From Ricordea florida (lineage: Eukaryota; Cnidaria; Anthozoa; Corallimorpharia; Ricordeidae), in the NCBI GenBank assembly GCA_949710005.1, contig OX453279.1:27098762-27162761 (forward strand): a DNA stretch of 64,000 nucleotides, read 5' to 3'. Position 1 is the stretch's first letter; every line of letters starts with the position of its first letter. Shown here piece by piece: positions 34,231 through 45,569 of this stretch. Below the pieces are notes generated by a model. The model did no database searches, was not told the DNA's origin, and saw nothing but the letters and a program-made list of their open reading frames with translations. The position numbers and the translations under genes are program-made.

Positions 34231-35885
34231 CTCAATCCATCAGTAATCCACGTTCACTCAATCAATCCCTCATCCAGCGTTCACTCAATACATCAGTAAT
34301 CCACGTTCACTCAATTCATCCCTCATCCACTTTCACTCAATTCATCCCTCATCCACGTTCACTCAGTCCATCTCTTATCCACGTTCACGCGATCCATCAG
34401 TAATCCACGTTCACTCAATTCATCAGTAATCCACGTTCACTCAATTCATCCCTCATCCACGTTCACTCAATCCATCCCTAATCCATGTTCACTCAGTCCA
34501 TCTCTCATCCCCGTTCACGCAATCCAACAGTAATCCACGTTCACTCAATTCATCAGTAATCCACGTTCACTCAATTCATCACTCATCCACGTTCACTCAG
34601 TCCATCTCTCATCCACATTCACGCAATCCATCAGCAATCCACGTTCACTCAATTCATCGGTAATCCACGTTTACTCAATTCATCCCTCATCCACGTTCAC
34701 TCAGTCCATCTCTTATCCACGTTCACGCAATCCATCACTAATCCACGTTCACTCAATTCATCAGTAATCCACGTTCACTCAATTCATCAGTAATCCACGT
34801 TCACTCAATTCATCCCTCATCAACGTTCACTCAGTCCATCTCTCATCCACGTTCACGCAACCATCAGTAATCCATGTTCACGCAATCCATCAGTAATCCA
34901 CGTTCACTCAATTCATCAGTAATCCACGTTCACTCAATTCATCCCTCATCCACTTTCACTCAGTCCATCTCTCATCTACGTTCACGCAACCCATCAGTAA
35001 TCCACGTTCACTCAATTCATCAGTAATCCACGTTCCCTCAATTCATCCCTCATCCACGTTCACTCAGTCCATCTCTTATCCACGTTCATGCAATCCATCA
35101 GTAATCCCCGTTCACTCAATTCATCAGTAATCCACGCTCACGCAATTCATCAGTAATCCACGTTCACTCAATTCATCAGTAATCCACGTTCACTCAATTC
35201 ATCCCTCATCCACGTTCACTCAATCCATCCCTCATCCACGTTCACTCAGTCCATCTCTCATCCACGTTCACGCAACCATCAGTAATCCACGTTCACGCAA
35301 TTCATCAGTAATCCACGTTCACTCAATTCATCAGTAATCCACGTTCACTCAATTCATCCTTCATCCACGTTCACTCAGTCCATCTCTTATCCACGTTCAC
35401 GCAATCCATCAGTAATTCACGTTCACTCAATTCATCAGTAATCAACGTTCACTCAATTCATCAGTAATCCACGTTCACTCAATTCATCCCTCATCCACGT
35501 TCATTCAATTCATCCCTCATCGACGTTCACTCAATTCATCCCTCATCCATGTTCATTCAATTCATCCCTCATCGACGTTCACTTAATCCATCAGTAATCC
35601 ACGTTCAATCAATCCATTCCTCATCCACGTTCACTCAATTGATTCCTCATCCACGTTCACTCAACCATCAGTAATCCACGTTCACTCCATTCATTCCTCA
35701 TCCACTTTCACTCAATTGATTCCTTATCCACGTTCACTTAATCCATCAGTAATCCACGTTCACTCAACCATCAGTAATCCACGTTCACTCAACCATCAAT
35801 AATCCACGTTCACTCAATCCCATCAGTAATCCACGTTCACTCAACCATCAGTAATCCACGTTCACTCAATCCATTAGTAATCACG
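34231..35885. repeat. Minisatellite family 2, 26-bp period with higher-order pattern
   Basis: About 63 units close to ATCCACGTTCACTCAATTCA plus TCAGTA. Unit variants alternate in a repeating order (TCAGTA one to three times, TCCCTC, TCTCTC/TCTCTT with CGCAATCCA), a higher-order structure of roughly 100-130 bp that decays after about 35500. Confidence 0.92.
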
Positions 35886-36069
35886 TAAAATTAAGAACGG
35901 AGATGATAGATCTTAGAGTTTATCAAATTTTAATAACCTAGATTGTTCTGGAGCAGGGAAGGTCACGCTCTACTGTGCCTTCACTTTCCTTTTTGTATAA
36001 AAAGTGAGTGTTGATTTTAATATTATATGGAGGAAACAAAACAATGTACTAGGTGCTTTAAATATAAAG

Positions 36070-36849
36070 AAGCGCGAAGCGCGCGGGCCATAAATCGACG
36101 GGAAAAAAACGAGGATCCGTATTTTACAGTACGGACCGAGAAGACGAGGTTAATAAGATATTTATTATATCTCTGGAGTCATTTTGGCGACCAAAACAAA
36201 CTTTAGCGGGCCGTACAGTGAAGTACGGCCCGCTAAATTGACCAATCACAGCGCGCGTACTAACTGAAAGATATAATAAATATATATAAATATATATACA
36301 TATATAAAAACTCTCGGCTCGATTTCCTCGGGCTTGCGAGCCATGTGGTCTGACCGAAGGCGACACGATTAGTAACCTCGCTACGCTCGGCCTTCGGCCT
36401 CGCTTCGCGAGGAATGAATTTTAACCATGTTTTTCGCTTTGTCAACCTGTGTTATCTCCACTGGATAAATATTTCTGTCCGTAGCTTTTAACTTCTTGTA
36501 ATTCTTGGGTTTAGCTTCTGCGAATTCGTCAATAAATCTCTTCGGAATCTTGCATTCCCGTTTCGCTCTATTGGCCGCCATTTTGAACATTGGCGTTCTT
36601 TGCATATTTAACTCCATGCGCATGTCAGGTGGGTAATATGGAGGCTTGGAGGCTCTCAGTTAGTATGCGGGCTGTGATTGGTCAATTTAGCGGGCCGTAC
36701 TTCACTGTACGGCCCGCTAAAGTTTGTTTTGGTCGCCAAAATGACTCCAGAGATATAATAAATATCTTATTAACCTCGTTTTCTCGGTCCGTACTGTAAA
36801 ATACGGATCCTCGTTTTTTCCCGTCGATTTATGGCCCAAGCGCGAAGCG
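36070..36849. repeat. Inverted repeat, about 200-bp arms, enclosing a Tudor-knot-like exon
   Basis: Left arm about 36070-36269 and right arm about 36651-36849 are near-perfect inverses: GCGCGAAGCGCGCGGGCCAT..., GAGGTTAATAAGATATTTAT..., TAGCGGGCCGTAC.... Each arm also contains a short internal hairpin (TTTAGCGGGCCGTAC / inverse). A partial third copy of the outer end follows at 36850-36920. Confidence 0.88.
36413..36581 (-). pseudogene. Tudor-knot/chromo-barrel-like first exon fragment
   Basis: Starts at an ATG in AAAATGGCGGCC and encodes MAANRAKRECKIPKRFIDEF, then NIYPVEITQVDKAKNMVKIH. The last part is the first half of a Tudor-knot-like domain (usually followed by Y-x-G-[YW]-x-x-x-x-D-E-W). 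The frame runs into a palindrome (36383-36412) with no donor. The expected second half, GYTEKFDEWRP, is encoded at about 39250 on the opposite strand. Confidence 0.55.
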
Positions 36850-36969
36850 CGCGGGCCATAAATCGACGGGAAAAAACTCGGTCCGTATTTTACAGTACGG
36901 ACCTCGAACTCGATTAATAAGAGGTATATATCTATATTTTAGAGGGTCCGTTCGCAGGCCAGGTTACCT

Positions 36970-37621
36970 GGCAACATTAATTCATGTGAATTTCCGCCAT
37001 TTCGAATTCCGTGAATGATGTTTTGAAAATAATGTGAATTTTGTGGAAACCGATTTCACTAATCCTGGAAATACATCTCAGCAAGAAGATCTCCGAGATA
37101 TACAAGAAAGAGCGGCGAGGGATCGTCGTCGAGTAGGTTTGAATGCCGCAAAAATCAGCGCACGGGAAGCGGCGACTCAAAGAATAGATTAAGAAACTAC
37201 GGTAGGGACGATAACAAGAGACATCGCAGCAGAGACAACAACTGCTCGCTAAAAAAAGGGAAAGGAAACAGCAAGGAAAAGGACCAGGAAGGCAATCAAG
37301 TTAGATGGGAAATTGAATTTGTTATAGATAGTAACAAAGACTCGTTTTAGCTATACAGGACATGAGAGACTTCGAACGGAAACCGAGTAGGAACGACTTC
37401 AAAAAGATTGAGATACACTGGAAAATATGATAATCACAAGGCAAACTGCAATGAAAACAGAATTTAAGGAAATTCATGGCAACAGCGTACAGACAGAATC
37501 AGAGGACGAACGAGGAAACACATTACCATATCGTCGTGAAAAAAGTTTCAGGAAAGGGGAAACAGAAACAAACCGCAAAGAAATGAAAGATGACAGTCAC
37601 GTAGTATTTATACTGCAATGA
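36970..37621 (+). other. Hydrophilic ORF remnants, no family recognised
   Basis: A plus-strand frame reads QQEDLRDIQERAARDRRRVG then AREAATQRID and a stop (37044-37193), followed by other Lys/Glu/Arg-rich open stretches to 37621. Composition suggests former coding sequence of a charged protein, but there is no domain I can name and no clear splice structure. Confidence 0.25.
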
Positions 37622-39200
37622 GAATGCAAGTAGGTATTTTTCGTAGTGAAACGATTGCCTTCCATTTTAAAGCAATTCCCAATACAGAGGTTGCAGTTGT
37701 GATAGCAATTATTTGTAATTATGTGATCTGATATCATTGCAACTGTGAAAATATATTGTAGATTTGTTTGATGTAGCAGTTATGTTCAGCATTTTCAACA
37801 GAAAACATACCAAACAATAAGTGACTGGTTCTGCAGTATTATCAGTGACCAGTGCAAGTATTTGTAAATAAAGCAGTTGTCATTACTGACTTCTGAGTAG
37901 TATTTCTCTTTGCTATATTTCTTTCCTACATATATGTATTAAGTAATTACAAGGTTTCGTGGGGACAAACAATTTCCAGACCCATTTCAAAATGGGTTTT
38001 TACCTTTGAGTTCCAAGTATCCCTGGGAGTTACTCTCTTAGCCCCCACCCTTTTCCCATAAATCAAAAGTTAATTTAAGCCCTACATTGCAAAATTAGGC
38101 GTAAAATCTTAACCTTTTTCCTTAATGCTGTTTAAATCATTTATATGATGTCAAATACAAATATTTAATGACAACCACAATACACAGTTGACCTTTTTCA
38201 TTAGAAAAACTCTATAAGGGAGAAACTAAAGTTTGTAATGCTAAAATTTTTAGTGATCTTTCTTATATATTCATTGCAAGGGTGCTGTATGTAATAACAA
38301 GTCTTTGAAGTTTCCTAAATGGCCTATACTTTCAATCATGATTTTCCACACTAACTGTATGGACAAATAACTGCACTAGCCTGATTGCCACAGGTAAGTA
38401 AAGAAAATGGTAAGGAAAAAAATTCTTCAAGGTCAGTGAAAAGTCTGGGAATTTCAAATCAAGTAAGGGAAAGTTTAAGTCTTTGAGAGAATTAAGAGAA
38501 AAGTGAAATTTAAGACTACTAATTTATTTCTTGCCAATTTAGTGATGGTTTGGTGTGGTCAAGAATGTGACATGAAATGTGTTGGATTGGTAGAATTAAA
38601 TGGCTGATTACCTGATTTTGGGTATCCAAGAAAATCAATCCTTCTTCCATAACCTTGTTATTTTAAGAAACTATAAATCCATGTACACTGTATGTGAATT
38701 TCGGAAAGCATATTAAATAAATGGGTGGAGAGGTAGGCTGTTTGGAGAGGTTGGAGGCCATTACCAGGACTAATTTTCGACTTTTCTTATTTAGTTGGAA
38801 AGGGAAATTTTACATTTGTCAGGGAAATGTAAGGGAATTTCAAGATCCTGTGGCTGTGCAACCATGACTTGATTATAAGTCTAAAAGAATAAATGGTATT
38901 TTTCATAGTTGACTAATTTTTACCACCTCTGATACAAACCCTATTCAGAATAAAACTGTATTGCTTGTAGTAGCAGAGGAACCTTTTCTCAGAATAGGAC
39001 ATACACCCCCACCCCGTAACAGTATATTATGTTTAACATAAAAAATAACAATACCAGAAATTATAATAATAATAATCATAATGCAAGAATAATAATAATC
39101 ATAATAAAAACAAGAAATGAGAAAATACAAAAAGTGATAATAATTTAGTAACCGAAGTAAATACATAAATTGGGGTCTTATCCCTCATGAAAAACTATTA
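37622..39200. other. No recognisable gene
   Basis: AT-rich sequence with simple repeats (an ATAATAATAATC-type run near 39061-39110). No exon with family similarity and no long inverted repeat noticed. Confidence 0.5.
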
Positions 39201-39239
39201 CGAGTTCTTTAAAAACTAGCTTCGCGAGGTTTTGCGGGA

Positions 39240-39805
39240 GTCGTATTTCTAGTTTTAAAGGGTACACTGAGAAATTTGACGAATGGAGGCCGTGCGATGA
39301 AAATAACTTGCCAGTGATACGATTAGAACCGATGTCACAACCAACCGATGATTCCCTTAGCGATCGCCTGCAAGCTTTTTGTGAACGTGTTTACAGGGAA
39401 ATCAAGCGAAAGTTGTACTCAGGGCGCAAAGAGGATCCCCAAGTACGTATTGAAATTCAAGTCGATGTTGACGTTTTCAATGCAAGTCTCGGAAGGATTA
39501 CGTCCAAACGATATCAGAGGAATAAACTCATATATGAGGTTCTTTCTAATGAAACTTTGGATTTTTTTATCGGCACAAAGTGGAATGAGCGGATCATGAA
39601 TGAAAACGGTGATTTTGCCTATGTTGTACCAGGAACTTTGAGATTTTGGCTGACAAAAAGAAACCCCATCGTGGAATTTAAATTAATTGGCGATAAATAT
39701 GTGAGATCTGAAATCGAAGACGGGCATCAAGTCGTTATTACATTTGTCCGTGGAGATGGCAACAGATGTGGATACAAAGAAAAGGTCCATCATAAATATA
39801 TTTGA
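39240..39805 (+). CDS. Partial gene: Tudor-knot-like second half and long alpha/beta C-terminal region
   Basis: The frame opens after an acceptor-like TTTTAAAG with GYTEKFDEWRPCDENNLPVI and continues about 180 residues to TGA via RLEPMSQPTDDSL, RKEDPQVRIEIQVDVDVFNA, DFAYVVPGTLRFWLTKRNP and VITFVRGDGNR. The first part matches the D-E-W-R half of a Tudor-knot-like domain; the remainder resembles multi-copy uncharacterised cnidarian proteins (recalled, not searched). An internal ATG at 39332 could start translation, but the homology begins upstream, so this is more likely a downstream exon. The matching first half is at 36413-36581 in opposite orientation. Confidence 0.5.
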
Positions 39806-40268
39806 TTTAACACTTGCACATTAATTTTTCTGTATCTATGAATAGTTGATTATTTTACTTGCTTGTGAGTTATTTACATGCAATTGTAACATGTGGGTAT
39901 AAATTACCCATATATTTCAGTCTGTGATTCTGTTGTAATCAATACGTTAGTATTGTGAAAAAGACTACCAGAATACTGTATTCAACTAACAAATTTCATA
40001 GATATAGCAAAATTATTCAGACACAAGCCACTTTGGAAAGAAGTTAAATTTATTGATTGTGATAACCACTGGTACATAAGGAAGGTGAAAGAGCAATCGA
40101 AATGTTGCAATCAACATCCAGTGACTACATCATGTGACAAAAGAAGAATTTATATTATCATCAAATTTTCCATGATAAACAACAACCCATTCCATAAAAA
40201 AATTATTGTACACAACTTCTACTGTTATTAGGAAATACACTCCTTTAATACATTGACATATCACATAA

Positions 40269-42817
40269 TTACTGATTGATTAATTCACATCTTGGCTTCC
40301 ATTTACCATCTATTTTAACAAGATGTGCACAGAAAGTAGGAGCATCACATTTCCTGCATTTTGCAGTACATGTTTTGATGGTATGGCCAGAAGTTGAACA
40401 GTGTCCACAACTGTAGCTTTCCTTCACCCTTTCCATACCAGCTGCTTCCAAAAGCTGTATTCTGTGTTTTTTCAAGAAAAGTTGCCTTAGTGCAGAAACC
40501 CCTCTATGGTTTGCTGATCTAAAGTAGTCCTTCGATACAGTGTCATTGTACTTCTCCATACCTTGCTGGGTGTAATAAGCTAAATTTTGGTAAAGCTTTA
40601 AAAATTCAGGCACATGAGCATACAAAGCATGCATATAAGGTGTCACATCTTTTGCTTGGTATAGGTCAAGGAATTTTTGAAACCAGTTTTTTATCTTGTC
40701 TTCAAGGCTAGAGATAGCATCATCTGTTGTGTAGTCTAGTTTAAGATCACCTATAATATCCATGAAACTACTCCAAAGGGCTTGCAGCTTATCCGTGCCT
40801 TGACATTCTGATAATAGTGAATGAAAATTTATGTGCTGAAAAGCCAAGAGTTTTTCAGGTCCTGTAAGATCTCTGTACTCCAGCTTCTTGGTGTCCCTAT
40901 TGACTTTCCATTCAAAACTAATTCCAAGGTCTTTTACAAATTTTTCATACCCAGCCATGTGTCTATAACTGTTTTGACAAAACCCATTTGAAAAAGTAGA
41001 TACCTTTTCGATGGCATCTTTTCTGCGAAGTTCCCTGATAAGAAGTTCAATTAAATTATCAGATATTCTCAAAAACAAATGTAGTGTATCAATTATTACA
41101 TGGTCAATGGGAATAAAGTTAAATAATGGATTGGTTTTACAATTATATTGTTTAGATTTTGCATGCTTACCTATTTCTTGTGAGTCTCTTGCCCCAAGGC
41201 ATTTGTCAGTTAAAGACCACTTTTTGCTGATGTCAAATCTCTCATGTCTTGGGCACTTACACCAAATACAGGCAAAATTTTGATTTGCAGCTCCTAGACC
41301 ACAGACACAGGCTAGAAACTTCCAGTCTCCTCCCAAAAAATACTCGATGCTATACTTATGATTATTTACAGTTATCTCTTTTAAATTTGACATTTCATTG
41401 TTTAGATCAGCAAGGCTTTCTTTAAGATTGCAATAGTTCTCTGTTGTCTTGATTATTGCTAAAACATAGTTCCCTTTTTCGTTCATTGCTGCATCCTTTT
41501 CATTCAAGATTGTATATGTGACATTTTCAAGTTTAAGTCTTTTTCCAATGTTAGTACCATCACCACTGATCTTTACTTTAATAGTAGTAGCCTTGTCCAA
41601 GACTCCATTTTTCTGCAGCCTTTTTATCTGTTCCTCAAGACTCTCCTTGAAAGAAATCTGTATTCCCTCTGCCTCCCCTGGTGTACTTTTCAGATTCCAA
41701 TTGGCATTAAGCTTATCTAGGTGTTTGCACATTTTATATTTTGTGGGCATGTCTTTACACTTCATGGCCAACTCGTGCCAGGCTTCGTTAGATATATTGA
41801 ATTTGTCCTTTAAGTAAACCCACATATTGATGTCATCAATATCATTGTCATTCAGTTCTTTTAGATCAGTTTCCCGTAGTTTCAATTCTCCATCTTCTAC
41901 CAATGACATGGTTTCGTACTGCTGAGTCTCATTATTAAATACTTCAACCCTGGTGGCAACAAAATCGTACAGGCCTAAAAATGACAGTGCTGAAAGGCAG
42001 TCTTCTTTAAATCCTCGCCTTATCCTTGCCTGGTGCTGTTTGGTGTAATCAGTGAATTTTTTACTTTTGTTTGGACCTCTTTGTCCCCTTTTTTGCATAC
42101 TTGCTGCTTTTTTCACTAATCTCCTGAATTTTTCTTTGTACTGTTTTTTTCTGTTTTCTGAATCCCTAATGACATCTTCAAGCTTCTGCTCAATTTTTAG
42201 TCTCTTTGCCTGCTCTGCAGCTAAATCCAGTTCAGCTTTCCTTTTCTGCCCACGGAGCTGTTGGTTTTCCTCAATCAATGAACTATTTTGAAGCTCATGA
42301 TAGAAAATTTTGAAAGAGTAGTTTTTAGCCTTCCACGAGTCAACAAGCTTACTTATACTCTTCCCCCCACCTCGTGAACATTTCTTGAATGCTGAATGGA
42401 GGAGAGAAATCTTTTTCCTGAAGACATTGATAATTCTGGAATTTATGACAACTCCGCGAATCCCAGATTCCCTCAAGATTTTTTCCACTATTCCTGCAAT
42501 TACAGAATCGGCACTTTCGTCGTTGGGTTCCTCAACAGGCTTCTTCGACAGGGAATATATGAGATAGCTGATTAAAAAATGAAAAAGAAATAAAAAAAAT
42601 AAAAAATCGTTTTGATGAAAAAAACAAAACATTAACAAAATGAAACGTGTTTGAATTAACGCATTTTTACTTACTTGTTTATTTCGTAAGTAAACCAAGG
42701 CAATTGATCCCCTTTTGGACCACTTGTTTCCTCGCCAAAATCGTTTTGTGCATCTACCGCCACCGCGAAAAGAACCAGCGAGGACAAAATCACCAGCGCG
42801 TAAACTTCGAATCCCAT
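40269..42817 (-). CDS. RAG1/Transib-type DDE transposase-like protein, two exons, 813 aa
   Basis: Exon 1 42675-42817, exon 2 40269-42567; the intron is GTAAGT...ATCAG and phase-compatible. Residues 1-23 look like a signal peptide, then a coiled-coil Lys/Glu region (about 145-215). The catalytic core follows: D384 (KISGDGTNIG), D462 (FLGGDWKF), zinc cysteines C481 and C484 (FACIWC), histidines H694 and H699 (MHALYAHVPEF), E719 (GMEKYN). In mouse RAG1 the second Asp is 19 and 22 residues before C727/C730, H937 and H942 are five apart in HxxxxHVPE, and E962 is 20 after H942; all these spacings are identical here, and C-to-H is 210 against 207. The tail CGHCSTSGHTIKTC is CX2CX3GHX4C, the motif of RAG1-like transposases. 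Likely activity: DNA cleavage and strand transfer. No RAG2-like kelch gene or paired ends were found. The coding exon is fully open, so it may be recent or domesticated. Confidence 0.78.
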
Positions 42818-42848
42818 TTCCCGAACCCAAACAATATTCAAACCTCAT

Positions 42849-43298
42849 CAGGGACGGCGGAGCCGGGGGGGCTGGGGGGGGCTTTAGCCCCCCCACTTTT
42901 GAGGAGGATGACATTTTATTTTTTTTAAGCTACAACTTTATACAAACCTCGTCGGAAACTTTTCGCGTTTACGTATTTTTAACATTTTCTCAGTGTGTGC
43001 TTCCTTCCCAGAGACGGGAAGCTTGTGTCAAAAAAACCGCAGGTTAGCGTTGGAGACGGGAAGGCTGAGAAATAACCTCCAAAATATTGCTGTAAGCATT
43101 AAAAGTACCTTTCATTTTACGCTTTATCCAGGCTAATTATTTCAAGAAGTATGTCGCGGAGAATGTTGGAAATACGATTTCCGAGACTCTAGATTTCAAA
43201 ATTTTCTGGGGGACGATGCCCCCAGACCCCCTTACCAACTCGCGCCTCCGGCGCTCGTTTCCAGCCCCCCCACTTCAAAATACGCTTCGCCGTCCCTG
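42849..43298. mobile_element. hAT5-like MITE, copy 1, 5-bp TSD CTCAT
   Basis: Ends CAGGGACGGCG and CGCCGTCCCTG with CTCAT on both sides (42844-42848, 43299-43303). 450 bp, non-coding, G/C homopolymer runs near both ends. Inserted 31 bp upstream of the start codon of the RAG1-like gene. A 5-bp duplication with CAGGG ends fits the hAT5 group (family knowledge). Confidence 0.85.
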
Positions 43299-43303
43299 CT
43301 CAT

Positions 43304-45090
43304 GTATTATACATCAAATTGCGCCAAATTTATTCCTCTTTTCGTATTTCGCGGTAATAACCCGTTTTGTGCATGCGCCTTAGAGTTCTAGCCCCAGACT
43401 GTACGGCCGGTGCTTGCATGTGGGATGAACGTCTCTTCGATATGTCTTAAGCGCTAACCAAAAGTCTGGAAAACCCGAACGAAATATTTTAATGATTGCC
43501 TTCAGATGCAGTGATGTAAAAAGCTTATACATGTTAGTTTTATAAACTGAAGGTAAGAAAGATAGCAATTCAAATGGAATACACGAAAAAGAAGAAAATG
43601 TTCGAAAATTAGCGTGTTTTTGACTGACCTCAGACTGCGTGACATGTCACGAAAATCTGTAGAGGCAGATGTTAAGCGTAAGTTTGATATGTCCTGTCGC
43701 CATCGTGGTTTAGGTTTCTCCTGACACCATGTAACGTTTTATGTCTTTCGTTAAAAGTAGAATATGGAGAGAGACGCGAACGATAGAAAACTCCGGTTTT
43801 TAATGTCGGCTTGTCTTCTCAGAATTACAGGGAATCTCTAAAGTGTAATCGTAATCACGCGATATGCGTGGAGTAATGAAAGGGGTCAATTATATTATTA
43901 ATTAAAGTGTATTGACATAACGCAAGTTATTGTCATAGCAACTTTCACGATGGGGTATCGGTAAAAACTTCTCACTGGAATGCCGTATAGTTTTCCATAA
44001 TGATAATGATAAGAATTTATATAGCGCTAAAACTATAAACAATATTCAGAAGCGCTTTACATAAGTTGAGGTTCTATACTAATTAAAACAAACTTTAGAA
44101 CTATTGAATATGCATGGTTAATGAGGCGGAAGTATACAGTTATAAAGAAATCTAGCAAAATCGATCACTATTTTGAGCTTATTTTGAAACAGATGGTTAC
44201 AAATTCTCAATAATTTAGTCATATCTTCTTTTGACATTTACCGACTTTTTTAAGACTGCAAACACCGCTTAACTTTCTTTCGTTTTTGACCCTAGTTCTG
44301 TTCATTAAACCCGATGGCTCTTGTAAACTTCGTCAACATATTTATGAGTCGGATGTGCGTACAGTACAAAACTTGTCTCATCGATCGTTGACACATCGGG
44401 GTCCAACAGCTTCCAACACAACGGGAAGAGTCTTACCATTTTAATAAAGCTATTGTTATCTAATGCTAGTCAAACAACCCGTAATTCATTCACGGCGTCA
44501 TTAATTAATTTGCGACGAATATAGTGTAGCGTAAACGTGTACAAATGAAGCACTAACCTTATTAAATACTTTCCTTAGTTGCGTAGGATCGGCCGGTCTG
44601 ACGGAATACTAAATTTCACAAAAAGAAATCGTGTTAATGTACGATTAACAAAGAATGTAAAGCATTCATTTTACCCGAACACCAGATGAACCGGTACGGT
44701 ACGTAACAGCTACACCACACCAAGTGCGACTCTTACGTTTACCAAGAGAGATTCATATTTCGCTTTCGGAAAGACAGACCAAAACCACGATCGAACTCCT
44801 CTTGACCCCTCCATGTTGATAACAAACAAATTCCCTAGTGAATAGGTTCATACTCTAGAAGAGAATTTGTTGGACTAGTTGAGAAAGATTCCAAACTTTT
44901 CCAAACCCTGATGACCATTTTAAACCAAAGGGGGGAGGGCTTCGTTACGATTTTACCGCCTTGAGTTTGCCATTGCCATATTTGGAGAAGATCTCCTTAT
45001 TTAACACTAAACACGTGGAGTTCACATGTTTGCCTTCCGAAGTCTGCCTTCTATTCATATCCTTAGAAATCGAGGACTATTCACGAAGAA
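43304..45090. other. No recognisable gene
   Basis: No exon, domain or long inverted repeat identified on either strand. A short ATAATGATAATGATAAGAATTTATATAGCGC-type stretch near 44000 looks repeat-derived. Confidence 0.45.
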
Positions 45091-45092
45091 TT

Positions 45093-45168
45093 CCACGCAG
45101 ACGGTCTTTGGGGTTCGTCACTCGTTGGAGCCAGTGACTAACCCCAAAGAACGTCTGCGTGGGAGGCT
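45093..45168. repeat. Short foldback (CCACGCAGACG)
   Basis: Arms CCACGCAGACGGTCTTTGGG and the inverse CCCCAAAGAACGTCTGCGTGG around a short loop. Confidence 0.8.
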
Positions 45169-45264
45169 ACTATTCACCGAGCTTGAAGAGAATAATTTTT
45201 AAGAGATGATCAAGGCTTCACATTTCTTTGTGTGTATAGTTCAAGCCTATTTAATTCACACCAT

Positions 45265-45470
45265 TCAAAGAACATTCAGAAATCGAATAATCTTGTCAAT
45301 TGCATCGCCAGTCACAAAAGCGACGGTGTCATCTGCATAAACATCTAGTTCACCCATTAAAACATCGTCAGTAAAATCGTTAACATAAATTGAAAAACGT
45401 CTTTGCCCTAAAAGAGATCCCTGACGGACCGACATAAGACAATTCACTGCATTTTCTTCGAGTAGTGGTG
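45265..45470 (-). pseudogene. LINE reverse transcriptase palm fragment
   Basis: Encodes VRQGSLLGQRRFSIYVNDFT and LDVYADDTVAFVTGD: the RT (V/R)QGSLLGP and YADD motifs. Only about 60 codons remain, bounded by unrelated repeats. Confidence 0.7.
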
Positions 45471-45569
45471 AAATGCCGATCTCAAGAAAACTGGACTAAA
45501 AAATGATTTAAGGTTGCTGTAGACATTCAAAGGCCGAATTTTGCGAAATTTTTTTTCTGTGCTCCGGAT

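Noticed and set aside
34004-34246. ORFs rich in Ser/Phe/His inside the minisatellite
   Set aside because: Open frames arise only from the repeat period; no start context or homology.
33770-35885. CRISPR-like array
   Set aside because: Units of 25-26 bp are directly tandem with no unique spacers, in a eukaryotic context; it is a minisatellite.
42568-42914. An 881-residue single-exon reading of the RAG1-like gene starting in the MITE
   Set aside because: Its first part reads through MITE sequence, the wrong frame of the signal-like exon and a T-rich intron (FFLFLFHFL). The spliced model with GTAAGT/ATCAG is better supported.
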